64,000 nucleotides of DNA, taken from positions 2,232,001-2,296,000 of the forward strand of contig NZ_CP112874.1 of assembly GCF_029910235.1 (NCBI RefSeq), given 5' to 3'. This document shows, piece after piece, positions 55,419-63,478 of the stretch. Position 1 is the first letter of the stretch, and the number at the start of each line of letters is the position of its first letter. The notes beneath the pieces are model-generated. The model worked only from the letters and a program-made list of their open reading frames with translations. It searched no databases and was not told the origin of the DNA. Source of the DNA: Pseudanabaena galeata CCNP1313 (GTDB lineage: Bacteria > Cyanobacteriota > Cyanobacteriia > Pseudanabaenales > Pseudanabaenaceae). The position numbers were made by a program, and so were the translations under genes.

Positions 55419-56519
55419 TTGGCTCCATCAAATTCTCGAATTAAAGTATTTTTCTTAGTCATCGCCTCAATCGTTTCGATTGTGTCGCTAATCGCTATGT
55501 ATCTAGACCGCGATGAACTAGTGTACATAGGGCTTGCTATCATCTCGACGATTATCTTGCCAATTCTCTTGCCACCATTTCTATCGGCGATCGCCCAATC
55601 GCCACTAGGAAAACGCTGGGATATTACCATCTCAATTATTCTCGGTGGAGTTGCGATATTAATGACAGCCCATGTCACTGCGTTTGATAGCGCTTTTACG
55701 AGATGGTTTGACAGCCTGAAATGGGAGGCTTTAGGAGCGGTAGGACAGATTTTAATTGCGATTTTGGCGGTGTGGGTGGCTTGGCGACAAAATGAAATTT
55801 CGGAAAGTTTGACGGGGCAGCAAAATGTCATTACCCAACAGCAAACCATTGATTCTTATTTTCAGGGGATTTCCGATCTCGTTCTTGATCCACAGGGACA
55901 ATTGGAAGACTGGCCTTTAGAAAGAGCGATCGCTCAAGCCAGAACCGCAGCATTGCTGGGGGGATGTGATGCTGACGGACGTGCCAAAATTATTCGATTC
56001 TTGTCCAGTGCCAATCTTTTAACTCCACTCAAACGTGATGGCTTACTCGGTCGTCCGATTCTGGATGGAACTGGTGGCTATGTGGTGGACTTAGCTAATG
56101 GAGTGCGCGTAGTTAATTTGGGAATGATGCTAGCAGGTCGTGATGTTTGTAATACGGACTTGCGAAATGCGGATTTAAGCGGCGCGAATTTGATTAAGAC
56201 AAATTTTGTAAACTGCGATCTTACGGGTGCAAACCTCGTGGGAGCGATCTTGGCTAAGGCAAATTTACGTAATACGGATCTAAGTCGAGTAAGGCTATTT
56301 TATGGCAAGCTAGAAACTGCTTCTCCCCGCGATCGCCAACATCTCCCAAATTTCGAGACAGGGGAATATACGGGTGTAGTAGTGGAAGATGCGGACTTTA
56401 GCAAGGCGATCGATTTATCCGAAGAAACACGTCAATATCTCTGTGCATGGTGTGGAAAAAAATCTCGTAAAACTATCCCAGGAGGCTGTGAAGATGTACC
56501 AAATAGATTGGGGCGCTAA
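55419..56519 (+). CDS. membrane protein with pentapeptide repeats
   Basis: 366 residues. Three or four N-terminal membrane segments (about 8-27, 34-54, 65-85 and 105-122), a helical segment, then pentapeptide-repeat units of the A(D/N)LXX type at about 245-290 (DLRNADLSGANLIKTNF, DLTGANLVGAILAKANL, RNTDLSRVRL). The last part contains a CAWCGKKSRKTIPGGC segment with three Cys. Pentapeptide membrane proteins are common in cyanobacteria, function mostly unknown. It overlaps the following gene by 26 bp. Confidence 0.85.
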   Translation: MAPSNSRIKVFFLVIASIVSIVSLIAMYLDRDELVYIGLAIISTIILPILLPPFLSAIAQSPLGKRWDITISIILGGVAILMTAHVTAFDSAFTRWFDSLKWEALGAVGQILIAILAVWVAWRQNEISESLTGQQNVITQQQTIDSYFQGISDLVLDPQGQLEDWPLERAIAQARTAALLGGCDADGRAKIIRFLSSANLLTPLKRDGLLGRPILDGTGGYVVDLANGVRVVNLGMMLAGRDVCNTDLRNADLSGANLIKTNFVNCDLTGANLVGAILAKANLRNTDLSRVRLFYGKLETASPRDRQHLPNFETGEYTGVVVEDADFSKAIDLSEETRQYLCAWCGKKSRKTIPGGCEDVPNRLGR

Positions 56520-56895
56520 AAGTTGCCAAGCTTCGCAACGCCAAAATTTATCACTGCAAAGCAGAAATCACAGATTAGCGATCGCTACTTTCTTCAGTTT
56601 CCAGATCTCAACCCTGACAATGATGCCAATGCTCAGTTTTGCCGAAACCCAGTCAAAACCATTTGTGCAGGAAGATACACCCGAAGAAGTTTTGCGTGCA
56701 GAGATCTATACCGATGCGCGATCGCCGATCGATGGCAAACAACTCTCCGCCGCCGAATATACTGAACTCATGGAAAAACTGCGATCGCTCGACGGTATAC
56801 CACCTGAAGATTTAGTCTCACCAAAGGTGCGCGAAGTCATCGGTCTATTAAAGCTTCGGAAATTCCTAAAACAGTTTATTCCATTTATCCCATAA
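56494..56895 (+). CDS. secreted hypothetical protein
   Basis: 133 residues from ATG 56494, preceded by GGAGG 8 bp upstream; a longer frame starting at 56389 is less likely. N-terminal hydrophobic segment (about 28-46, AIATFFSFQISTLTMMPML) ending SFAET suggests a signal peptide. The rest is acidic and helical (EYTELMEKLRSLDGIPPEDL, VREVIGLLKLRKFLKQFIPFIP). I do not recognise the family. Starts within the end of the pentapeptide gene, so translation is coupled. Confidence 0.68.
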   Translation: MYQIDWGAKSCQASQRQNLSLQSRNHRLAIATFFSFQISTLTMMPMLSFAETQSKPFVQEDTPEEVLRAEIYTDARSPIDGKQLSAAEYTELMEKLRSLDGIPPEDLVSPKVREVIGLLKLRKFLKQFIPFIP

Positions 56896-56897
56896 TA

Positions 56898-56934
56898 CGA
56901 AAGCACAAAATGGCGTAGCCATTTTGTGCTTTCG
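56898..56934. repeat. 37-bp palindrome
   Basis: CGAAAGCACAAAATGGC, loop GTA, complement; 17-bp perfect stem starting right after the upstream stop. The core CAAAATGGC-NNN-GCCATTTTG also occurs in the 28442-28502 palindrome. Confidence 0.8.
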
Positions 56935-56968
56935 TTGCCTTCACTACCAAAAACACGATCTATCAAAA

Positions 56969-58372
56969 ATGGCAATTATTATCGCAGGTGAGCGTAGTGG
57001 TGTCGGCAAGACCACCGTAACTTTGGCACTACTAGCAGCAATGAATGCGCGATCGCCATCTGCTAAATCTCCAGTGCAATCTTTTAAGGTGGGACCCGAT
57101 TACATCGATCCCATGTTCCATTCCTACATCACGGGGCTACCATGTCGTAATCTCGATCCTGTTCTTACTTCGGAAGTGTACGTAAAGGAATGTTTTGCGA
57201 AACATCGCCAGAATGCTGAATATGCACTCATCGAAGGGGTGATGGGGCTATTTGATGGGGCAACAGGGAAAGATGATACGGCTAGCACTGCTCACATTGC
57301 AAGGCTACTAAATGCGCCAGTAGTCCTAATTCTTAATTGTGCTAGTACTTCTCGTTCAATTGCGGCGATCGCGCATGGATATCGCACCTTCGATCCACGT
57401 ATTCACATTGCAGGCGTTGTGCTTAATCGCGTTGGTAGCGATCGCCATTTAGAGTTATTAACCCAAGCTCTAGAACCATTAAATTTGCCAATCCTAGGTG
57501 TTCTCCGTCGTCAAGATGATATCTCAATTCCCGATCGCCATCTAGGACTAGTTCCCACTGCGGAAATGTCTGATCTTGATGGAATTATTGAGCGGTTGGC
57601 TCATTTAGGCGAGACCTGCTTTGATTGGGAGAAATTATTGCCATTGATGGCATGCCCTCACCCACCAGCCCCCTCTCCCGCAGGAGAGGGGGAGCAAGAA
57701 ATATTACTCCCCTCTCCCTTGGGGAGAGGGGCTGGGGGTGAGGGGCTTCGCATTGCGATCGCCCAAGATCGCGCCTTCAGTTTTTACTATGCTGACAACC
57801 TCGATTTGTTTAGAGAAATGGGTGCTGAGTTAGTCCCTTGGAGTCCAATTCGCGATCATGCTTTACCTGAAAATATCCAAGGTTTGTACTTTGGTGGGGG
57901 CTTTCCTGAAGTATTTGCCCGCGAATTAGCCGAAAATAAAACCGCTAGATCATCCGTTCACAAAGCAATCACCTCAGGAATTCCTACCTACGCCGAATGT
58001 GGAGGACTCATGTATCTATGCGATCGCATCATTGATTTTCAGGAACAGTCATTCCCAATGGTGAATATTTTCCCGACAGCAGCAAAAATGGGTAAGCGCT
58101 TAACTCTTGGATATCGTCAGGCGATCGCTTTGCAAAATAGTTCATTGGTTGATAAAGGTGATCGGATTTGGGGACATGAGTTTCATCGTTCATCTTTAAC
58201 CGAATTAAGCGATCGTTCCTTATATTCTTTGCAAGGTTATGACTCGCATTTACAGTATCCATCGGAAGGATGGCAAAAATATCAAGTTCATGCTTCCTAT
58301 GTCCACCTCCATTTCGGCGCACAGAAACACTTATTAGATCGGTTTCTCACTAATTGTAATCAATGTAAGTAG
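56969..58372 (+). CDS. cobB: cobyrinate a,c-diamide synthase
   Basis: ATP- and glutamine-dependent amidase of corrin-ring synthesis (cobB/cbiA). I start at ATG 56969 (MAIIIAGERSGVGKTTVTL), 467 residues; a longer frame from 56924 has no conserved sequence. N-terminal P-loop GERSGVGKTT (about 7-16), KVGPDYIDPMFH (about 35-46), then a C-terminal glutamine amidotransferase domain with the Cys nucleophile in YAECGGLMYLCDR and GHEFHRSS near the end. About residues 229-259 (MACPHPPAPSPAGEGEQEI to GAGGEGLR) are an inserted palindromic repeat, at the junction of the two domains, so it probably does not destroy activity. Confidence 0.9.
   Translation: MAIIIAGERSGVGKTTVTLALLAAMNARSPSAKSPVQSFKVGPDYIDPMFHSYITGLPCRNLDPVLTSEVYVKECFAKHRQNAEYALIEGVMGLFDGATGKDDTASTAHIARLLNAPVVLILNCASTSRSIAAIAHGYRTFDPRIHIAGVVLNRVGSDRHLELLTQALEPLNLPILGVLRRQDDISIPDRHLGLVPTAEMSDLDGIIERLAHLGETCFDWEKLLPLMACPHPPAPSPAGEGEQEILLPSPLGRGAGGEGLRIAIAQDRAFSFYYADNLDLFREMGAELVPWSPIRDHALPENIQGLYFGGGFPEVFARELAENKTARSSVHKAITSGIPTYAECGGLMYLCDRIIDFQEQSFPMVNIFPTAAKMGKRLTLGYRQAIALQNSSLVDKGDRIWGHEFHRSSLTELSDRSLYSLQGYDSHLQYPSEGWQKYQVHASYVHLHFGAQKHLLDRFLTNCNQCK
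57654..57745 (+). repeat. in-frame palindromic coding repeat in cobB
   Basis: Two copies of the GC-rich element facing each other: CCCTCACCCACCAGCCCCC and the inverse GGGGCTGGGGGTGAGGGG, with CTCCCGCAGGAGAGGGG and CTCCCCTCTCCCTTGGGG between. The whole block is 92 bp and contributes about 31 residues in frame. Same family as 29450-29495. Confidence 0.85.
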
Positions 58373-58485
58373 ACTTCAGTTCGACGAAAGCGAAAAATGG
58401 CAAGAATCGCTAGGCGATTCTTGCCATTTTTCGCCATTTGCGGCGTGCTTCGCACGCCGCAAATGGCTTTATCGAATTCACGTTA
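58371..58485 (+). mobile_element. family B TIR element, copy 6
   Basis: TAGACTTCAGTTCGACGAAAG to TATCGAATTCACGTTA; paired change of T-A to C-G in the first hairpin (GGCAAGAATCGC...GCGATTCTTGCC). It begins at the cobB stop codon TAG. Confidence 0.8.
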
Positions 58486-58501
58486 AGTAGCAAGGTATAA
58501 T

Positions 58502-58531
58502 CTGTCCCGCCCACGTAGCGGGCGGGACAGC
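58502..58531. repeat. GC-rich hairpin
   Basis: CTGTCCCGCCC at left and GGGCGGGACAG at right, around ACGTAGC. A longer relative with the same core (CTGTCCCGCCCGC-ATA-GCGGGCGGGACAG) is at 59963-60017. Confidence 0.75.
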
Positions 58532-58608
58532 CTGTAATGGTTTTAAAAGCAAAAACCAGACAGCTTTCTACTTTGCTCTATAATCAAACTTAAGTTAGTA
58601 ATTTTGAT

Positions 58609-59895
58609 ATGACACCTAATCTCTTCTCAAACCTCAATCGCCGCAAATTCATCGGACTCTCCACCCTGTTTTTACTTGGAGCCTGTGGAGCGCAAACCAC
58701 TCAATCCACAACCTCTTCAGGTAAAAGCAAAATCATTTTTTGGACAATGCAATTAAAACCGCAGTTTGACAAATATATGACGGATTTAATTGCAGGATTT
58801 GTAAAAGAAAATCCAATGGCGGAAGTGGAATGGGTGGATATTCCTTGGGGAGAGATGGAAACTAAGATCTTGAGTTCTGTCGCGGCAAAAACTGCTCCCG
58901 ATGTCGTGAATCTAAACCCTCAATTTGCATCGAAACTAGCGGAGAAAAAAGCACTTGTAGATATGGGTAAGGCGATATCTGATGCTGATAAGGCTAGTTA
59001 CTTCCCGAATATTTGGAAAGCGAATCAACTGGATAACGTCACCTTTGGATTGCCTTGGTATGTAGCCACTGACATCACTATTTACAACCGTTCTCTATTT
59101 GAAAAAGCTGGCTTAGATCCTGCAAAACCACCTAAAACTTTTGAAGAACTTACTAAGGTTTCCGAACAGATTAAAGCAAAAACTGGTAAATATGCTTTCA
59201 TGCTGACAATGGATGGGGGGCAGGTTTTAGAAGCGATGGTACAGATGGGCATGAAGTTGCTCGATCCAAATGGCAAGGCTGCTTTTAATGATCCTGCTGG
59301 CAAAGCAGCCTTTGACTATTGGGTAAATCTATTTGAGAAGCAACTAATTCCCCGTGAAATCTTAACCGAAGGACATCGCAAAGCCGTAGAACTTTATCAG
59401 GCGGGTGAATTGGCAATTTTATTAACTGGCCCGCAGTTTTTGCAAGCTGTAGCTAAAAATGCACCCGAAACTGCTAAAACAACCGATATTGGCTCACAAA
59501 TTACTGGCTCAACGGGTAAAAAGAGCGCCGCAGTGATGAATGTCGCTGTGCCGACGACATCTACTAATCAAGAGCTAGCTGTAAAATTCGCCCTCTATTT
59601 AACCAATGCTGAAAATCAGCTTGCTTTTACCAAAGTAGAGAATCTCTTACCTTCCACAATTAAGAGTTCTAGCGATCGCTATTTCACGGAAGCCGCCAAA
59701 GATGCATCTATCCTTGATCGCGCCAGAGTAATCAGTGCCTCACAACTTCCACAATCTGAAGTCTTAATCCCTCCTGCGAAAGACATTGAAAAGCTTCGCA
59801 AGATTATTTACGAAGAGTTACAACTGGCGATGCTCAAGGAGAAATCTAGCGATAAAGCGATCGCTTCTGCTGCCGAACGTTGGAACTCTCTTTAA
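58609..59895 (+). CDS. ABC transporter sugar-binding lipoprotein
   Basis: 428-residue solute-binding protein of the carbohydrate ABC (family 1) type. N-terminus has NRRKFIGLSTLFLLGACG: a twin-arginine-like start and a lipobox LGAC (cysteine at about 26). The mature part begins with a typical KIIFWTMQLKPQ strand, AEVEWVDIPWGEMETKILSS and APDVVNLN. Substrate probably a sugar or glycerol phosphate. Matching permease and ATPase genes are not in the window. Its TAA stop is within the palindrome 59890-59942. Confidence 0.87.
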   Translation: MTPNLFSNLNRRKFIGLSTLFLLGACGAQTTQSTTSSGKSKIIFWTMQLKPQFDKYMTDLIAGFVKENPMAEVEWVDIPWGEMETKILSSVAAKTAPDVVNLNPQFASKLAEKKALVDMGKAISDADKASYFPNIWKANQLDNVTFGLPWYVATDITIYNRSLFEKAGLDPAKPPKTFEELTKVSEQIKAKTGKYAFMLTMDGGQVLEAMVQMGMKLLDPNGKAAFNDPAGKAAFDYWVNLFEKQLIPREILTEGHRKAVELYQAGELAILLTGPQFLQAVAKNAPETAKTTDIGSQITGSTGKKSAAVMNVAVPTTSTNQELAVKFALYLTNAENQLAFTKVENLLPSTIKSSSDRYFTEAAKDASILDRARVISASQLPQSEVLIPPAKDIEKLRKIIYEELQLAMLKEKSSDKAIASAAERWNSL

Positions 59896-59942
59896 GAACT
59901 AGTTAAGGTGACACAGAGTGTCACCTTAACTAGTTCTTAAAG
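59890..59942. terminator. palindrome containing the sugar-binding gene stop
   Basis: CTTTAAGAACTAGTTAAGGT-GACAC, loop AGA, complement; perfect 25-bp stem. The gene's last codon and TAA are the first bases of the left arm. Lacks a long T-run. Confidence 0.75.
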
Positions 59943-59962
59943 TGCTAGGCATAAGTAAACTA

Positions 59963-60017
59963 AAAACCTAGAAAGCTGTCCCGCCCGCATAGCGGGCGGG
60001 ACAGCTTTCTAGGTTTT
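59963..60017. repeat. 55-bp palindrome
   Basis: AAAACCTAGAAAGCTGTCCC-GCCCGC, loop ATA, complement; perfect 26-bp stem. Shares CTGTCCCGCCC with 58502-58531. Upstream of the SPFH gene. Confidence 0.85.
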
Positions 60018-60127
60018 AATTATGGTGAGCTACTTGATAGTCTGGTTGTTAATTTTTTTATTGAATATTAAGGATTTCATAACAATTGCGCTAGATTAGC
60101 AGTAATTCTGAAAGCGGGGTATTACGC

Positions 60128-62113
60128 GTGAAAAAATTAATTGATATTCAGGATGTTTTTCAAGGCTTTAGCAAGAAGTTTTGGCAGCGATCGCTGGTTT
60201 CTGGTGCAGCGATCGCCATGCTAGGTACTGTTACATTACCTATTATCAGTAGTAATGGATCGGCGATCGCCCAACAAATTTCGCAAAAAGATACAACTCA
60301 AACGCGACCCGTTCAGGTTATGCAAGTGGGTAATCTCAATTTCCCCATATGGGTATGGGTAATTGGCGGCGTAGTGGTGGTATTTATCTTTCTGCCCCAG
60401 ATGGGTTGGATTTTAGGACTGATCGTGATTGGAGAGAGAGAAGTTGGCATCGTCGTCAAGAAATTTTCACTCAAGGGAGACTTACCCTCAGGGCAACTTG
60501 TTGCTCTTAATGGCGAAGCTGGTTATCAAGCTGATACCCTCGCCCCAGGATGGCACTTTGGCTTTTATCCTTGGCAATATAGCGTTCGTAAGGAATCCGT
60601 AGTCGTGATTCCCCAAGGCGAAATTGGCTTAATTATTGCGAACGATGGCAAATCAATTCCCCCCGATCGCATTCTTGGTAAAACCGTACCCTGTGACAAC
60701 TTCCAAAATGCGAGAGAATTCCTATTAGCAGGTGGTGAAAAAGGACGGCAACTAGGCATTTTGACCGCAGGAACCTATCGCGTAAATACGGCTCTATTTA
60801 CGATTGTCTCTTCTGCAAATGCTGCGCAAAATGGCATGTCTCCTGCGGAGTTAAGGCTGTATTCCGTTGCCACAGAAAAAGTTGGGATCGTCACGACTTT
60901 AGATGGTATTCCCATTGAAGCAGGGGCGATCGCAGGGGCGATTATTCCTGAACATGACAATTTCCAAAACGCGCAGTTATTTATCAATGGCGGCGGTCGT
61001 CGGGGATTGCAGGAGCAGGTGATTCTATCGGGTTCATGGAATTTAAACCCTTGGTTTGTCCAAGTAGAACAGGTGAAAATGACCGATATTCCCATCGGCT
61101 ATGTGGGCGTAGTAATTTCCTTTGTGGGTGGTTCGGAAAATGATGTCAGTGGCGCTCTATTTACCCATGGGCATTTAGTGAATGTGGGTGATAAGGGCGT
61201 ATGGATTGAGCCGCTTTACCCTGGAAAACATCCATTGAATACCCAAATTATGCGAGTGGAACTAGTTCCCACCACAAATATTGTGTTGAATTTTAGCGCT
61301 CAAGTTGAACAACATGGCTATGATGCTAAACTCAGTGCTTTAAATGTACGTTCTGTTGATGGTTTTGCTTTTAATTTAGAAGTAGCGCAGATCATTCATG
61401 TTGGTTCGCTAAATGCCCCAAGGGTAATTTCGCGAGTTGGATGTATGCAAAATCTTGTCGATCATGTGCTGCGTCCGACTGTCGGCAATTACTTCCGTAA
61501 TTCCGCACAAGCTTATACTGTCCTAGACTTTTTGATTGCACGTAGCGATCGCCAAGCAGAAGCTGCCGACTTTATTCGTAATGCCATGGAAGCCTATGAT
61601 GTGCAAGCCGTTGACACTTTACTTGGTCAAATTGAACCACCTGAAACCTTGATGGAAACGCTTACCGATCGCAAAATTGCCGAAGAGCAGCGTAAAACCT
61701 ATGAAGTACAGCGAGTTTCTCAAACTCAACGTCAAGAGCTTGTACGTGAAACTTCCCTTGCCGATATTCAAAGAGAAATCGTCACTGCTGAGCAGGGTGT
61801 TCGTATTGCTGAATTGCAAGCTAATGCCAATGTCAAAGAGGCAAGTGGTGAAGCTGAAGCTATCCGCGTTATTGGTGAAGCAAAAGCCGATGCCTATCGC
61901 GCTGGGGTTGATGCCCTTGGAGGTAACTCCTATGTAGCGTTACAATTAATGCAAACGATCGGCGATCGCAATGTGCGGGTTGTGCCAGATGTGGCTGTCA
62001 ATGGTGGCGATCGCGGCGGCGGGTTGCTCGATGGCGTATTAGGAATGTTGCTTTGGAATCAAAATAAAGAAGCGAAGGAATCAAAATCAGATAGCCTTAC
62101 CAAGTTGCCATAA
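60128..62113 (+). CDS. flotillin-like SPFH/band 7 membrane protein
   Basis: 661 residues from GTG 60128. Membrane segment(s) at about 74-104 (VWVWVIGGVVVVFIFLPQMGW), an unusual region of about 110 residues, then an SPFH domain (about 330-520; LNFSAQVEQHGYDAKLSALNVRS) and a C-terminal coiled coil rich in Glu/Ala (about 540-640; RQELVRETSLADIQREIV). Two homologous stretches precede the SPFH domain: NFQNAREFLLAGGEKGRQL (about 195-213) and NFQNAQLFINGGGRRGLQE (about 277-295). Such proteins scaffold membrane microdomains. The partner NfeD-like protein is 17 kb away. Start GTG has no strong SD. Confidence 0.8.
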   Translation: MKKLIDIQDVFQGFSKKFWQRSLVSGAAIAMLGTVTLPIISSNGSAIAQQISQKDTTQTRPVQVMQVGNLNFPIWVWVIGGVVVVFIFLPQMGWILGLIVIGEREVGIVVKKFSLKGDLPSGQLVALNGEAGYQADTLAPGWHFGFYPWQYSVRKESVVVIPQGEIGLIIANDGKSIPPDRILGKTVPCDNFQNAREFLLAGGEKGRQLGILTAGTYRVNTALFTIVSSANAAQNGMSPAELRLYSVATEKVGIVTTLDGIPIEAGAIAGAIIPEHDNFQNAQLFINGGGRRGLQEQVILSGSWNLNPWFVQVEQVKMTDIPIGYVGVVISFVGGSENDVSGALFTHGHLVNVGDKGVWIEPLYPGKHPLNTQIMRVELVPTTNIVLNFSAQVEQHGYDAKLSALNVRSVDGFAFNLEVAQIIHVGSLNAPRVISRVGCMQNLVDHVLRPTVGNYFRNSAQAYTVLDFLIARSDRQAEAADFIRNAMEAYDVQAVDTLLGQIEPPETLMETLTDRKIAEEQRKTYEVQRVSQTQRQELVRETSLADIQREIVTAEQGVRIAELQANANVKEASGEAEAIRVIGEAKADAYRAGVDALGGNSYVALQLMQTIGDRNVRVVPDVAVNGGDRGGGLLDGVLGMLLWNQNKEAKESKSDSLTKLP

Positions 62114-62126
62114 GGATAGATTTTTA

Positions 62127-62149
62127 ATGGTGCGGCTTCGCCGCGCCAT
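62127..62149. repeat. small hairpin with TTCTTTATTTTA tail
   Basis: ATGGTGCGGC, loop TTC, GCCGCGCCAT, then CAAAAGGTTCTTTATTTTA. Same tail as at 40396 and 43304. Between the SPFH and McrC genes. Confidence 0.65.
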
Positions 62150-62187
62150 CAAAAGGTTCTTTATTTTATAGCGAAGCTCTAACCACT

Positions 62188-63477
62188 ATGGATTGGTCAT
62201 TGTTTGAGTACGAGGTTAGCTCAGGGTTTGATTGCACAGAGCAAGAACAAAAGGCGATCGCTAAGTTAGAAAAAATCCTAGGCGATCGCTTATTTGACTT
62301 GACTATCCAAAAGGGTAAGTTGGAGCTAAAAGCGCGGCAATATGTGGGTGTGTTTCGATTAGGCGATCGCACAGTCGAGGTTTTGCCGAAAATGTACCGT
62401 TTTGATGCAACAACACCAAAACAAGAAGCGGTGCGAAATTTGCTGTATATGCTGGAATACACTCATCAACTGAATGTCAAGCAATATTCTCTGGCTTCTC
62501 TATGTCAAAAGGATCTCGATTGGTTTGAGATTTTGACAAGATTATTTTCAATGAATCTTCTGGAAGAATGGCAAAGGGGCGCTTTTCGGAATTATCAATC
62601 TGTGAGTGATACTTTACCAGTTCTCAAAGGGAAGTGGAACTTAACGGAGCAGCTACGCCGTCCTGAACGCAAGCATTTATTTGCGGTGACGTTTGATGAA
62701 TTCACGGCGGATAATCAACTGAATCGGGTTTTGCGCTATGTAGTAGAGCGACTGTATCAGTTAACGCGCAATTTCCATAATCGGCAAATGTTGCATGAGT
62801 TGCAGCAATGGATGGAAGAAGTAACTTTATTGTCAAAGGTGAATGTTGAAGATTTGCGATTAATTCCGATTACGCGCTTAAATCAACGCTTTGAGCCGCT
62901 TTTAAATTTGGCGCGTTTATTTCTAGAGAATGAGAGTTTGCAATTATCTAGTGGCAATTTCCAGACTTTTGCCTTTGCGTTGGATATGAATAAGCTGTTT
63001 GAGGAGTTCGTGATTAGTTTCATATCTCGCCATCGTCAAGAGATTTTACCAACTCAGTTACAGGATTGTGAATTATTACCACAGTCTTTGGGTGCAGTGC
63101 GTTATCTAGCAAAGAATAGTAGTAATCAGCAAGTATTTCAACTCAAGCCCGATTTGGTGATGCGTCAAAAGGGCGGATTCCCTTTGATTATGGATACGAA
63201 GTATAAGAGATTGAAAGAAGGCGATCGCAAGTTGGGGGTTTCACAGGCGGATTTCTATCAAATGTATGCCTATGCTCAACGCTACAAATGTGCAAATGTG
63301 TTGCTAATTTATCCGCAGGTCGAGGGGATGACAGAGCTTAGTGCTAGATTTGATATAGAAGGTAGGACGATTACGGCGGCGACGATTGATCTTTGTGGTG
63401 ATTTGAGCAAGCAGGGAGAGCGTGATAAGCTATTAGAGAGATTAAGAGGACTTTTTGCAGATAGTCAAGGAGTATGA
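62188..63477 (+). CDS. McrC-like nuclease subunit (stand-alone)
   Basis: 429 residues matching the McrC family: N-terminal domain with RQYVGVFRLGDRTVEVLPKM (about 50-69) and NLLYMLEYTHQL, and a PD-(D/E)xK nuclease core with D322 (KPDLVM), D336 and K338 (LIMDTKYK). In E. coli the nuclease McrC works with the McrB AAA+ GTPase that recognises methylated DNA. No McrB lies upstream (SPFH gene) or immediately downstream (antitoxin-like ORF), so this is an orphan subunit or uses a partner encoded elsewhere. ATG 62188. Confidence 0.85.
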   Translation: MDWSLFEYEVSSGFDCTEQEQKAIAKLEKILGDRLFDLTIQKGKLELKARQYVGVFRLGDRTVEVLPKMYRFDATTPKQEAVRNLLYMLEYTHQLNVKQYSLASLCQKDLDWFEILTRLFSMNLLEEWQRGAFRNYQSVSDTLPVLKGKWNLTEQLRRPERKHLFAVTFDEFTADNQLNRVLRYVVERLYQLTRNFHNRQMLHELQQWMEEVTLLSKVNVEDLRLIPITRLNQRFEPLLNLARLFLENESLQLSSGNFQTFAFALDMNKLFEEFVISFISRHRQEILPTQLQDCELLPQSLGAVRYLAKNSSNQQVFQLKPDLVMRQKGGFPLIMDTKYKRLKEGDRKLGVSQADFYQMYAYAQRYKCANVLLIYPQVEGMTELSARFDIEGRTITAATIDLCGDLSKQGERDKLLERLRGLFADSQGV

Positions 63478-63478
63478 A

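Noticed and set aside
60128-63477. SPFH and McrC genes as one McrBC-type restriction operon
   Set aside because: The SPFH protein has no AAA+ GTPase motifs, so it cannot be McrB; the two are separated by a hairpin.
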